From Myxococcota bacterium (lineage in GTDB: Bacteria; Myxococcota; JAJVIH01): DNA of 64,000 nt. This document shows, one piece after another, positions 37,951-46,520 of the stretch. The first letter of the stretch is position 1. Every line of letters begins with the position of its first letter. The translations under genes were made by a program, and so were the position numbers. Location: NCBI GenBank assembly GCA_022072125.1, contig JAJVIH010000004.1, positions 1 to 64,000 on the forward strand. Reading direction: 5' to 3'. The notes beneath the pieces were generated by a model. The model was given only the letters and a program-made list of their open reading frames with translations. It was not told the origin of the DNA and did no database searches.

Positions 37951-38042
37951 GGTCCGATGACTATCAGGGAAAAGGCGTGCGGAGCAATCAGGCGGCGGAG
38001 CCCGTTCATTCTGAAACAGAGGGCGGTGAGGAGCGGCGGCGG

Positions 38043-39275
38043 TTATTCCGCGGCGGCGAAGATCAGGGATGCGTTGGAGCCGCCAAACCCGAAGCTGTTG
38101 CTGAGGGCGGCGCGCCGTTTGGGCGGCTGCGGATTGGCGCCCACATGCCGGATGGGGCAGGCGGGGTCGGGTTGCTCCAGGTTGATGGAGGGGGGGGCCA
38201 GACCATCGCGCACCGCCAGCACGCAGACGGCTGCTTCAATGGAGCCCGCGGCGCCCAGCGCATGGCCCATCATGCTTTTGGTGGACGAAACCAGCGGGCC
38301 GCCGGCCCCGAATACCGAGGCGATCGCCAGCGCTTCGGCCGTGTCGCCCAAAGGGGTTCCGGTGGCATGGGCGTTGACATAGCCAATGTCTTCCGGTTTC
38401 AACCCGGCGTCTTTGAGAGCGAGGGACATGCAGCGGGCCGCGCCTGCTCCGTCTTCCCGCGGGGCCGTGATATGATGGGCGTCCGCGCAGGAGCCATAAC
38501 CGGCCATCACCGCCAAGACGGTAGCGCCGCGCGCCCTGGCGAACTCCGCGGATTCCAGCACCAGCACCCCGGCGCCCTCGGCGGGGACAAAACCATCGCG
38601 TTCCAGATCGAATGGACGGCTGGCCTTCCCCGGTGCGTCATTCCGGGTGGAGAGGGCGCGCATGGCGGTGAAACCGCCCACCCCCAGCGGCGTGATGGAA
38701 GCCTCCGAACCGCCGGCGATCATCACATCCGCATCGCCGCGTTCAATCAGGCGCGCGGCTTCGCCGATGGAATGGGCGCCGGTCGCGCATGCCGACACAT
38801 GGGACAGGGCGGGGCCGCGAAAGCCATGCCGGATGGAGACATGTCCCGCCGCCATGTTGACGATCAGCATGGGAATAAAGAACGGGGAGATGCGTCCCGG
38901 GCCGCGCTCCAGCAGCACATGGTGATTTTTTTCAATCGAAATCAGCCCGCCGATGCCCGCGCCGATGTAGACGCCCACGCGCTCCAGGTCCGGCCGGGCC
39001 TCCAGAAAGCCCGCCTGCCGGATGGCTTCTTCCGCCGCGCATACCGCAAGCTGGATGAAGCGGTCCATATGACGCGCCTGCTTGTCCCCCAGCAGTTTTT
39101 CCGGTTGAAAACCGCGCACTTCTCCGGCGATGCGGCAGGGAAAGGCGCCGGCGTCAAACTGGCTGATGGGGCCGATTCCGGTTGCGCCCGCCAGCAGGGC
39201 GGACCAGGTGGATTCGCGGTCCAGGCCGAGCGGCGTAATCAACCCCGCTCCGGTGACCACGACCGCGCGTTTCAT
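38043..39275 (-). CDS. fabF: 3-oxoacyl-ACP synthase II (beta-ketoacyl-ACP synthase)
   Basis: A 410-residue KAS II of standard length. The nucleophile Cys is in [16 protein letters not shown]. The two catalytic His residues lie in [12 protein letters not shown] and [11 protein letters not shown]. The C-terminal [11 protein letters not shown] is the gatekeeper loop. It performs the condensation step of fatty acid elongation. Its ATG overlaps the acpP stop codon (39272-39275), so the two are translationally coupled, the usual acpP-fabF pairing. FabD and FabG, often upstream, are absent here. Confidence 0.96.
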   Translation of the reverse strand: MKRAVVVTGAGLITPLGLDRESTWSALLAGATGIGPISQFDAGAFPCRIAGEVRGFQPEKLLGDKQARHMDRFIQLAVCAAEEAIRQAGFLEARPDLERVGVYIGAGIGGLISIEKNHHVLLERGPGRISPFFIPMLIVNMAAGHVSIRHGFRGPALSHVSACATGAHSIGEAARLIERGDADVMIAGGSEASITPLGVGGFTAMRALSTRNDAPGKASRPFDLERDGFVPAEGAGVLVLESAEFARARGATVLAVMAGYGSCADAHHITAPREDGAGAARCMSLALKDAGLKPEDIGYVNAHATGTPLGDTAEALAIASVFGAGGPLVSSTKSMMGHALGAAGSIEAAVCVLAVRDGLAPPSINLEQPDPACPIRHVGANPQPPKRRAALSNSFGFGGSNASLIFAAAE

Positions 39276-39523
39276 TCCTCGGGGACCTGGTTCTTGATGA
39301 TGTAGTCTATGGCGCCCTGGACCGTGGTGATATTTTCCGCTTCCTCGTCGGGGATTTCGATCTCGAATTCCTCTTCCAGGGCCATCACCAGTTCAACGAT
39401 GTCCAGCGAGTCCGCCGACAGATCATTGATAAAGTGTTTTTCGGGAGAGACGTCGGCCTCCGCCACGCCCAGATGTTCGGAGATGAGTTTCTTGACCCGG
39501 GTTTCAATGGTTTTGGGGTCCAT
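39272..39523 (-). CDS. acpP: Acyl carrier protein
   Basis: An 83-residue acidic protein. It has the 4'-phosphopantetheine attachment motif [16 protein letters not shown] (Ser near residue 40) and the conserved helix III acidic stretch EIPDEEAE. It carries acyl chains for fatty acid synthesis. GGAGG lies ten bases upstream of the ATG. The C-terminal [10 protein letters not shown] is slightly longer than in E. coli. The promoter 50-80 bases upstream is readable (see the separate entry). Confidence 0.97.
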   Translation of the reverse strand: MDPKTIETRVKKLISEHLGVAEADVSPEKHFINDLSADSLDIVELVMALEEEFEIEIPDEEAENITTVQGAIDYIIKNQVPEE

Positions 39524-39573
39524 TGGTGGTGCGCCTCCAGCCTGTATTTCATAAGGACCAGAATTTGCGCGGG

Positions 39574-39602
39574 ACCATAAGCGGAAGCCCGCTTCCGGTC
39601 AA
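39574..39602 (-). promoter_or_regulatory. acpP-fabF promoter with an operator-like palindrome in the spacer
   Basis: On the minus strand TTGACC (39602-39597, five of six consensus matches) and TATGGT (39579-39574, four of six) are separated by exactly 17 bases. The spacer contains the near-perfect inverted repeat CGGAAGCGGGCTTCCG (39582-39597), two seven-base arms around GG, which overlaps the -35 edge. Transcription would start about 40-45 bases before the acpP ATG. The palindrome is placed where a repressor would block polymerase. Confidence 0.55.
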
Positions 39603-39638
39603 ACAAAAGCAGGCTTTCCTCGCGCGGGTGATGGACTT

Positions 39639-40853
39639 TCAGGGCAGGCTGTCAATCAGCTTCAGGACATCCTCGACCTGTTGATGCAGGACCGTCAGAA
39701 GGAAGGTGGATCGCGTTCCATAACTCTTGGCGCCGAGAATGAAAAACCCGGGTTCGGGATTGGTCAGTTCCGCGCCAGTGCGGGGGCCCTGCTTCAGACA
39801 GTCGCCGCCGCCGGCGCTTTCCTCCGCCAGCAAAGCCGCGGCCAGTTTCATGGGGCCCAGCGAGGCGTAACATTCGTGAACCTGCAACTCGCGGTACAGG
39901 CTGTTGTCCGGTTCATAGCCGGCCAACCCCAGCACCCGGTCCGCCTTGATGCGCTTTTCGCCATCCGGGGTGTCCACGAACAGCACCATCGGGTTGTTTT
40001 CGTCGCCCTGTTCGACCATGACAACCTGCGCGCCGCGGTGAACCTCAATCCCGGTCACGCCGCCGCCGGCCGCCCGGTTGGCGAATCCGGCCAGTTCATC
40101 CCGGGAACGCAGGGGGTCATTGGCGAAACGGGGGTAGGGGGAGGGGCTGTCCTCCCGGAGCAGCCAGACAATGCGGGTATCCGGAGCGGATTGCCGCAGT
40201 TCCACCAGGTCCTGCAACGCGGTCGCGGCGGAATAGCCATGACCCACGACAGCGGTGGTTTTTCCGGCGAATAACTCCCGGTCGCGTCCGCGAATATCAC
40301 GCAGACGATAATCCACGAAGCGCTGGATGCGTTTCTCCCCCGGCGCCTGGATGCCGCCCTCGCCCAGCCAGCGGTGGTTGCCAAACACCCCGGAGCAGTC
40401 AATCACCACATCGGCCACGGCGTATTCCTCTTCCGCGGGCCCCCGTTGCAAGAGAAGGACAAAGGGCCGCCGCGCCCGTTCCGGGTCGCCCAGCAATTCA
40501 TGTTTGAGGGCGTGTTTGCGGGCGATGGCCGCCACTTCCACGCCTTCCTCGATGCGCCCGTGCAGAAGGTCATGCCGGGTCAGTGGCTCCAGGTAGGACT
40601 CGATGAACTCCCGTCCGGTGGGGCATTCGTCCTCCGGGGGCAGGTCAACCCCCATTTCTTCCAGCAGGCGCGCGCCGTGGCTGGAGACATTCATGCGCCA
40701 CGGGCTGAACATGCGCACGAATCCCCACAGGTGGATATTATCCGCCACGCTTCCGCGTTCGTAAATCACCGCCTCGTGGCCTGCTTCCATCGCCGCCAGC
40801 GCCATTTCAATTCCCGCCGGCCCCGCGCCGATAATGGCTATCCGCTTGCCCAT
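39639..40853 (-). CDS. FAD-dependent pyridine nucleotide-disulfide-type oxidoreductase
   Basis: A 404-residue flavoprotein. The N-terminal FAD-binding motif is IAIIGAGPAGIEMA, followed by AVIYERGSVADN. A second dinucleotide-type segment TTAVVGHGYSAATALQDL near residue 195 probably binds NAD(P)H. VLGLAGYEPDN and FFILGAKSYGTRSTFLL are typical of the end of the flavin domain. There is no redox-active CxxC pair, so it is more like flavin monooxygenase/reductase-type proteins than thioredoxin reductase. An AAAGGGG ribosome site precedes the ATG. Substrate unknown. It is divergent from the Tad locus. Confidence 0.85.
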   Translation of the reverse strand: MGKRIAIIGAGPAGIEMALAAMEAGHEAVIYERGSVADNIHLWGFVRMFSPWRMNVSSHGARLLEEMGVDLPPEDECPTGREFIESYLEPLTRHDLLHGRIEEGVEVAAIARKHALKHELLGDPERARRPFVLLLQRGPAEEEYAVADVVIDCSGVFGNHRWLGEGGIQAPGEKRIQRFVDYRLRDIRGRDRELFAGKTTAVVGHGYSAATALQDLVELRQSAPDTRIVWLLREDSPSPYPRFANDPLRSRDELAGFANRAAGGGVTGIEVHRGAQVVMVEQGDENNPMVLFVDTPDGEKRIKADRVLGLAGYEPDNSLYRELQVHECYASLGPMKLAAALLAEESAGGGDCLKQGPRTGAELTNPEPGFFILGAKSYGTRSTFLLTVLHQQVEDVLKLIDSLP

Positions 40854-41378
40854 GCCGCCCCTTTGGTGAGTGACTGAAAAACATACGCCAATCCGGCGCT
40901 CCAGGTTACAATTTTCTGAACCATTTTGATTTACAAGGAAAACTTTTCCATGGAAACATCCACAGGCGGAGCAGGCCGGGGAGCGCCCCGGAGGGATTGA
41001 TGGCGGCTGAGGTCCGCGGGCCCACGGTTTTCACCAGTTCAAAGCAGGCGCGGGCGCCGTGAAAGACTTCAATGAGTTTTGGTTCCGGGTTTGTCAGCCA
41101 GGGGCATTCCCCATGCTGCTGGTATGTATCCTTCTCTCCTCTCTCCCGCGATCGAGCTTGTTGCTCGGCCAACCACATGGGGTCAGGCGGAGGCCCATTG
41201 TTCGTATGGGGTCAACCCGTCTGGGCGCGGCGCCGTTCATCGTCAAGTCATCTCCTCGCGCCTGTCCGGATTCAAGGCGGATTCGCTTTCGTCCACACCG
41301 GCATGACGGCATGCGTCCACCTGTCGTATGGTGGAACCGGCAGGATGGTGTATGGTTGGAATGCAAGAGGTGCAATCC
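40854..41378. other. Divergent intergenic region between the flavoprotein gene and the Tad locus
   Basis: A 525-base stretch without a supportable gene. The first 100 bases are clearly AT-richer than their surroundings and probably hold promoters. A nine-base direct repeat ATGGGGTCA occurs at 41177-41185 and 41206-41214. The few short open frames have no family character and no ribosome site. Confidence 0.45.
40937..40956. promoter_or_regulatory. Overlapping inverted repeats, possible operator
   Basis: The 20 bases GGAAAACTTTTCCATGGAAA contain two overlapping dyads: GGAAAA-C-TTTTCC (40937-40949) and the perfect palindrome TTTCCATGGAAA (40945-40956). Together they give three alternating GGAAA/TTTCC half-sites in the AT-rich part of the divergent region, about 90 bases upstream of the flavoprotein start. 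A regulator binding site is inferred. Confidence 0.4.
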
Positions 41379-42248
41379 ATGTGGAGCATGCTCAAAACGG
41401 CGGCGTTGCGGTTTCACCGGGATGAAGATGGCCAGGCCATCGTCGAGTCAGCCATCATCCTGCCGCTGATGATCTTCACGGTGTTGGGGGTCATTCAGTT
41501 GACCATGATCCAGCACGCCAAGGTCATGAATGAATACGCCGCCTATCAGGCCGCCCGCGCGGGCATTGTGTGGAACGGCGACCAGAACCGCATGACCAAC
41601 GCCGCCCTGATTTCCCTTGTGCCCACCATGGGCCGAGCGGATAACGCCAACGCGATTGTCACCTTCCTGAAAGGCAAGCTGATCAACGAAGTCACCGGCG
41701 CGGTGGATAAAAGCATCGCCAGCCTGACCGGTTTCATCAATGGCGTGCTGGGGAAGATTGGAATCCCGGGGATTTCCGGCATTCCCGATATCTCCATTGT
41801 GCGGGTAAGCGTGTTCAACCCCCAGGCCAAGGACCTGAAGGGCAAGAATGTTGATTTTGACGATCCCAAAAACCAGAAGCTGACCCGCCTGGAAATCCAG
41901 TGCCGCTACCTCTATAACCTGCGTATTCCCTTTGCGAACTGGGCCATCCATACCATTTGGCTGGCGACCCAGGCCAAGGTGTTGCTGCGCAGCGAAAAAT
42001 GGGTTCCCGGGTCCACCCTGATGACCAGCAAAACCGTGGAAGGGCGGGCCCTGGACGCCCGGCTGACCGCCAAGCTGGGAACCCTGACCCTGATGAACCT
42101 GTGGCGGGGCAACGCGGAAAAGAACCTGCACATCGTTCTTTATATGATGGGCAAGATGGGCGGCTATTATTTCATGCCCATGTATTCGACCTATTCCATG
42201 CGGATGCAGTCCAATCCGTATGAAAAAGCGGTGAAGAAGGGCTGGTGA
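41379..42248 (+). CDS. TadE-like pseudopilin of the Tad pilus locus
   Basis: A 289-residue protein. Near residue 15 it has the TadE signature DEDGQAIVESAIILPLMIF, with the hydrophobic pilin-like helix following and QAARAGIV after it. The first third thus looks like TadE/TadF, but the rest (about 230 residues) is an unassigned extracytoplasmic domain, so the protein is much longer than classical TadE (about 150-200). The start at 41379 has an AGAGGTG site seven bases upstream. It is the first gene of the Tad run and overlaps the next gene by four bases. Confidence 0.8.
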   Translation: MWSMLKTAALRFHRDEDGQAIVESAIILPLMIFTVLGVIQLTMIQHAKVMNEYAAYQAARAGIVWNGDQNRMTNAALISLVPTMGRADNANAIVTFLKGKLINEVTGAVDKSIASLTGFINGVLGKIGIPGISGIPDISIVRVSVFNPQAKDLKGKNVDFDDPKNQKLTRLEIQCRYLYNLRIPFANWAIHTIWLATQAKVLLRSEKWVPGSTLMTSKTVEGRALDARLTAKLGTLTLMNLWRGNAEKNLHIVLYMMGKMGGYYFMPMYSTYSMRMQSNPYEKAVKKGW

Positions 42249-43759
42249 CGCGGATGCTGGTGAGGCTCATCAAGGCGACGCGGAGCAATGACGGCCAGTC
42301 CCTGGTGCTGGCGGCCCTGGCGATGCTGGTGTTGACTGTTGGCGTGCTGACAACCGTCAACATTGGTCACAGCGTGCATGAACGCATCCGCCTGCAGAAC
42401 AACGCGGATGCGGGCGCCTATTCCATCGCCACCACGGAAGCCCGGTTGTTCAATTATGTCGCCTTCACCAACCGGGCCATCGTCTCCAATTATGTGATGA
42501 TGACCGCCCTGGCCTCCATTATCAGCTATCTGGCGCTGATGGAGACCCAGTTCGCCGCCGTTTACATCATGGCGATGAACGCGGGGTGCGCGCTCATCCT
42601 GACCATCAAGGGGGCGCCCGCCGGGAAAAAAATACAGTCCATGGCCAACTCCTTGATTGAACCCATCCGGAAAATGTTCCGGCAACTGGTGGATCAATTA
42701 AAAGGACCGGTCGGCAAGCTGATTGAGGCGCTTCAGAAAAACGCGGCCGCCCACGGCATGCAACAAAAGCTGAACGCGGTTGTGACTGCCGGGCAGGTGG
42801 GCATGGGGATATTCCGGAATATCATTCAGAAACAGGACCCCAAACTGAAGCTGACCGGTTTTCCGCAAATCGCCACCACGGTGTTCAACATGACCGAACT
42901 GCTGGGCGCGGTGGATTTCCGGTCCAAAAGCCGGAGGGAACACAAGCAGGAACTGGTCGAATTGATCAACGCCTCCAGAAAAAGCGAGAACAATTTCATC
43001 ACCAAGCGGAACAGCATTGTCCAACCCAGCCTGTTTGGCGGGTTGTCGGCCCTCGCCAAGTTTTTGTCCTTTACTTTTCCCACCGACGGGCAAACCAAGG
43101 TGCTGGCCAACCAGAACCCCCGGAACACCCGGAACACCGGCAACCCCGACAGCTATATGGCCACCGGCGATTCAATGGTGGCGAATGACCGGGTTCCCCT
43201 GTTTCACGTGGCGTTTGGCAATACCCAGGACGCCGTGAACGTCCAATACAGCCAGACGGCGCCCAAGATATGCCGTTTCCAGAGCTACCGGAGCATCATC
43301 TGCTTCAGGTATGGCCGGTGGCGCTGCGAGAGCGACAACGCCTTCAAATGGCCGGGGATGGTGGATTATACCGCCCTCAAGCCCAAGGGCGACTCCAGTT
43401 TCCGCCAGCCCGAGGTTTTTGTCGCCCTGAACAAGGACCCCAAGGATCTGGAGCAGGTTTTCACCCTCAAGTTCAAATACGATGGCGGGGCCGCCGGACA
43501 GGCCGATATTGACTTCAACACCGGCCGCAAGGGCATGCTGGGCACCGGTTTGCTCAAGGGGCTGAACGCCTGGACACGCGGACAGGTCTACTACCACCGC
43601 CCGGGCGCCTGGCAGGAGCCGCCCAATATGTTCAATCCGCACTGGCGCGGACGGCTGGCCCCCATTGGCCAGTTGCTGCAAACCCCGCCCAGTTCCGGGG
43701 GCGGATCGGTGATGCCGGTTATCCGCAACTTCTTGTCGGATAACCTGATTACCCACTGA
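42245..43759 (+). CDS. Tad-like pilus assembly protein (TadG-type N-terminus)
   Basis: A 504-residue protein. Near residue 17 it has GQSLVLAALAMLVLTVG followed by HSVHERIRLQNNADAGAYSIA, which is the N-terminal helix of putative Flp pilus-assembly TadG-like proteins. The remaining 430 residues lack a recognised domain, and the von Willebrand A-type domain of some TadG proteins is not evident. Two start choices exist: GTG at 42245, overlapping the previous stop, or ATG at 42254. It probably sits in the inner membrane with a large periplasmic part. Confidence 0.78.
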   Translation: MTRMLVRLIKATRSNDGQSLVLAALAMLVLTVGVLTTVNIGHSVHERIRLQNNADAGAYSIATTEARLFNYVAFTNRAIVSNYVMMTALASIISYLALMETQFAAVYIMAMNAGCALILTIKGAPAGKKIQSMANSLIEPIRKMFRQLVDQLKGPVGKLIEALQKNAAAHGMQQKLNAVVTAGQVGMGIFRNIIQKQDPKLKLTGFPQIATTVFNMTELLGAVDFRSKSRREHKQELVELINASRKSENNFITKRNSIVQPSLFGGLSALAKFLSFTFPTDGQTKVLANQNPRNTRNTGNPDSYMATGDSMVANDRVPLFHVAFGNTQDAVNVQYSQTAPKICRFQSYRSIICFRYGRWRCESDNAFKWPGMVDYTALKPKGDSSFRQPEVFVALNKDPKDLEQVFTLKFKYDGGAAGQADIDFNTGRKGMLGTGLLKGLNAWTRGQVYYHRPGAWQEPPNMFNPHWRGRLAPIGQLLQTPPSSGGGSVMPVIRNFLSDNLITH

Positions 43760-43765
43760 GGCGGC

Positions 43766-44773
43766 ATGAACATCCGGTTTTCACAACTCCGCCACCGCAG
43801 GTTCTGGAAACGCGGCGCCGCCGTGACCGAGTTCGCCATCGTCTCCGTGGTGCTGGTCTCCATCATCATGTGGAGCCATTTTTTCTACGACCTGGTGGAG
43901 GCCAAGCTCAAAACCCAGGAAATGGCCCGGTACGCCGTGTGGGAATTCGCCGGATACCAGCTTTCCGACCACCTCAAAACCAAGCACAACGACCTGTACA
44001 AGAACGCTTCGGACGCCATCAAAAAGGACACGGAGGATCGCTTCAAGGACCTGATTTCCACCCAGGCCCCCGGCCAGACCGTGAAGGATGGCGAAAAGCG
44101 TTTCACACTCGATGTCGGCCAGGTGTCGAGCAATCTTTCCAAACAATCCGACTTTATCACGTCCATCATGAACCGTTGGAAATTCAATAACATCGGTTCT
44201 GTAACCTCCAATGTTTCCACAAGAGTCACCAACCTCAACAAGGTGCTCCCCCGGACCTTTCTGGAAGGTTCGAAGGGCTGGTTCAAGGCTCGCCACCAGT
44301 CCAAGCCTTCGTATAATTTCCGCGAGACCGCCATGCTGCTGGTGGACCCTTGGGCCCTGAACGAGGGGCCATCGGTGGTTTTTGGAACGGGCAACTACGG
44401 CAAGACCGAGCTGGTCGCCGTGGTGGGCCGGATGGATGGCGTGACGGGCGCCCTGGGCGCCAGCGAACTCAGGCAGGTCACCAATATTCTCGGCAAGGTC
44501 ACCCGGGTGATGATTGGCATTGATCCCCTGGCGACCCGGGTTGCATCGCAGCCCTATGGCGATTCCAGGAACGTGAAGGGGCAGCCGCCGCTGCTGTCCT
44601 ATCCCATTGATCGGGGCGCCAAGAATTTCCATACCATCAATTTCTGCACTTCAAACTCGCAGTATTCCGGAAAGGGCAAATGCACCGGCGGAACCTCCGC
44701 CGCCTTTTACAAACGCGGGCCCTACTTCATGGGCTGCAAGAAGGACCAGGAATACGTCTGCGATTACAAATGA
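43766..44773 (+). CDS. Second TadE-like protein
   Basis: A 335-residue protein. A basic N-terminus (RHRRFWKRG) is followed by AAVTEFAIVSVVLVSIIMW, a TadE-like helix with the conserved Glu, and then DLVEAKLKTQEMARYAVWE. The remainder is an unassigned extracytoplasmic part ending in a short Cys-containing segment (CKKDQEYVCDYK). A GAGG site lies before the ATG. Its last four bases overlap the next gene. It is probably a minor pseudopilin or a pilus-assembly component; three such proteins in a row is more than in the minimal Tad locus. Confidence 0.76.
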   Translation: MNIRFSQLRHRRFWKRGAAVTEFAIVSVVLVSIIMWSHFFYDLVEAKLKTQEMARYAVWEFAGYQLSDHLKTKHNDLYKNASDAIKKDTEDRFKDLISTQAPGQTVKDGEKRFTLDVGQVSSNLSKQSDFITSIMNRWKFNNIGSVTSNVSTRVTNLNKVLPRTFLEGSKGWFKARHQSKPSYNFRETAMLLVDPWALNEGPSVVFGTGNYGKTELVAVVGRMDGVTGALGASELRQVTNILGKVTRVMIGIDPLATRVASQPYGDSRNVKGQPPLLSYPIDRGAKNFHTINFCTSNSQYSGKGKCTGGTSAAFYKRGPYFMGCKKDQEYVCDYK

Positions 44774-45582
44774 AACTCCTCAACTGGACATACCGGCTTT
44801 TGTTGACCGCTCTGGTGCTGGTTTCCGCCGGGATGCTGGGCTTTTACCGCTCCGGAGGAAAAGACGCCTTGGCGGATGATGTCCAGCCCACGCCCCAGTC
44901 CAGCTTCATTCCGTATTCCGAGCCGTTGTCCGATTTGCCCCGCTATCCGGGAGCCCATGTGGCGCCGGTGGGGGTGAGCGCCGGCATGGGCGGCGTCCCC
45001 ATGCAGGTGGAGTATTTTGTCCACCGCGACGGAGCGGACAAAATCGCCGATTTCTACCGCGGCGTCTGGCGATCCCAGGGGTTGTCGCCCATGTCGCAGC
45101 GCCCGGGGGATGGAACTATCATCATCAGCGCCATGGACCCGGTGGAAAAAATGCTCAAGGTGACCACCGTCTCTCCCAACGGCGATGGCACGACGGATGT
45201 TTTCGCGGCCGTGGTGGAGGTTTCCGGACGATCAGTCAAGGATTACCAGAAGCTCAGGCAACAGGAACTGGGCGGCGCCACCCTGGGAGACGCCATCCAT
45301 GGGCTGATCAATACAGAGGCATGGAAGAACCAGGTCTTGACGTCATTCCGGGATGGACCGCTCAGCGCCGTCCGCGCCGGGGTGCTCCAGGAATTGCAGG
45401 CCGCCGGCTGGAGCAATTCCGGCGGCGCCCAATCCCTGGATACCCAGGAAGCCGGAGTGCATACCGCGTGGTTTGTGAAGGGCGGGGATCGCGTCAGGAT
45501 TTCCCTGTCTGAACTGGCCCCGGCCGGGGTCACCCTGATCATGGTGCATGATGCGCGCGATGTGGATATCCAGGGCCGCTGA
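44770..45582 (+). CDS. Unassigned envelope protein of the Tad locus
   Basis: A 270-residue protein. An N-terminal signal or anchor (LLLTALVLVSAGMLGF) is followed by an extracytoplasmic domain. Distinct parts are LPRYPGAHVAPVG, VEYFVHRDGADKIADFYRG and WRSQGLSPMSQR, and the C-terminus is VHDARDVDIQGR. I do not recognise the family; the PGA...YF..DGADKIADFYR arrangement suggests a small alpha/beta domain seen in other secretion-related loci. The ATG overlaps the previous stop by four bases, so it belongs to the same operon. Confidence 0.7.
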   Translation: MKLLNWTYRLLLTALVLVSAGMLGFYRSGGKDALADDVQPTPQSSFIPYSEPLSDLPRYPGAHVAPVGVSAGMGGVPMQVEYFVHRDGADKIADFYRGVWRSQGLSPMSQRPGDGTIIISAMDPVEKMLKVTTVSPNGDGTTDVFAAVVEVSGRSVKDYQKLRQQELGGATLGDAIHGLINTEAWKNQVLTSFRDGPLSAVRAGVLQELQAAGWSNSGGAQSLDTQEAGVHTAWFVKGGDRVRISLSELAPAGVTLIMVHDARDVDIQGR

Positions 45583-45592
45583 CCGGCGGCGC

Positions 45593-45781
45593 ATGTGGAA
45601 AAGACTGCTGGGACGCAAAGGCGTCCGGCGCGGCCAGGCCATGTCCGAATATATCATCATGACTTTCGCGCTGCTGTTCGGGGTGGGGTTGATCGGATCG
45701 AAATTTCTGCCCACCATGCTGAAAGCCTATCAAATATATATTGATGGCTTCATGATGATTCTGAGCCTGCCTTTCCCCTGA
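45593..45781 (+). CDS. flp: Flp-type pilin precursor
   Basis: A 62-residue protein. A short basic leader (MWKRLLGRKGVRR) is followed by GQAMSEY, which fits the G/x4-E-Y cleavage and recognition pattern of Flp prepilins (cleavage after Gly). A hydrophobic helix (IIMTFALLFGVGLIGS) follows. Size and composition fit the major pilin of Tad pili. The ATG at 45593 is chosen to give this compact leader; an in-frame start further upstream would overlap the preceding gene. No prepilin peptidase gene is in the window. Confidence 0.78.
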   Translation: MWKRLLGRKGVRRGQAMSEYIIMTFALLFGVGLIGSKFLPTMLKAYQIYIDGFMMILSLPFP

Positions 45782-45788
45782 TTCATCC

Positions 45789-46499
45789 GTGAAATGGGTT
45801 CGCATTGGCGTCTACGCCCTCCTCGCCGCCGCGGGGTTGTGGATGGTCCGGGAGCCGGTGCTTCGCGCCTTTTGGCTGAGCCTGGGGGAAACCGTCTATT
45901 ACCCGGCGCTGCCCAATCCTTTGTGGACGGCGGTGGCCGTGGTTTTTCTGGTTTATCTGGGGGTCATGACCTGGAAGGTCTCGGGCGGGAAACCAGTTCC
46001 CACCCCCTGGACGGCGGTTTTTCTGGCGGCGTTTGTACTGGCCGCCGCCGGACAAGCGTTTTTCCGGGGAAGTGGATCGCCGCCATCCTGGTCATTGCTG
46101 GAAGATGCGCCTCCCCATGTGCAGGTGGAAGCCGCCATGGACATGGTGTGCCGGGGCGGCGAAATCCGGGCGGCGAAATCCGGGGTGATGCCTTCCAGCG
46201 AAGCGGATTATGAGTCCATCCTGCGGGAGGGAAAATTTCCTCCCCTGTTGAATTACCGGAAAAGATGGGAGCGGCTCCCGCTCTCCCTTGTGCTGATCAG
46301 AAACCAGAATACTCCACCCGACCGATACCCGGAAGGGAGCGGTCCGGGTACAGTGGTGATTGGGATATCATCCTCCGCTGATCGAATCTGGGTCAGCGGT
46401 GTGGGGATGAACTCCTATCCGCGCGGTCCAACCGGGTGGATCAAGGACAGCAGGGGCGGCCAGGCGATTCTGGCCTGCCGGGCCCCCAGCAGGCGGTAG
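45789..46499 (+). CDS. Unassigned membrane protein of the Tad locus
   Basis: A 236-residue protein with a GTG start eight bases after the pilin stop and no clear ribosome site. It has a signal-like N-terminus and two further hydrophobic segments (VFLVYLGVMTW and FLAAFVLAAAGQAFF), then a soluble C-terminal part of about 135 residues containing a Cys (DMVCRGGEI) and a Gly/Ser-rich region. No family recognised. Position and orientation suggest a pilus-locus function, but that is inference. Confidence 0.68.
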   Translation: MKWVRIGVYALLAAAGLWMVREPVLRAFWLSLGETVYYPALPNPLWTAVAVVFLVYLGVMTWKVSGGKPVPTPWTAVFLAAFVLAAAGQAFFRGSGSPPSWSLLEDAPPHVQVEAAMDMVCRGGEIRAAKSGVMPSSEADYESILREGKFPPLLNYRKRWERLPLSLVLIRNQNTPPDRYPEGSGPGTVVIGISSSADRIWVSGVGMNSYPRGPTGWIKDSRGGQAILACRAPSRR

Positions 46500-46520
46500 G
46501 GATGTGGTGTTTGCATTGAA

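Noticed and set aside
40906-41178. A 90-codon minus-strand frame in the divergent region
   Set aside because: No ribosome site, no domain, and it covers the AT-rich probable promoter region.
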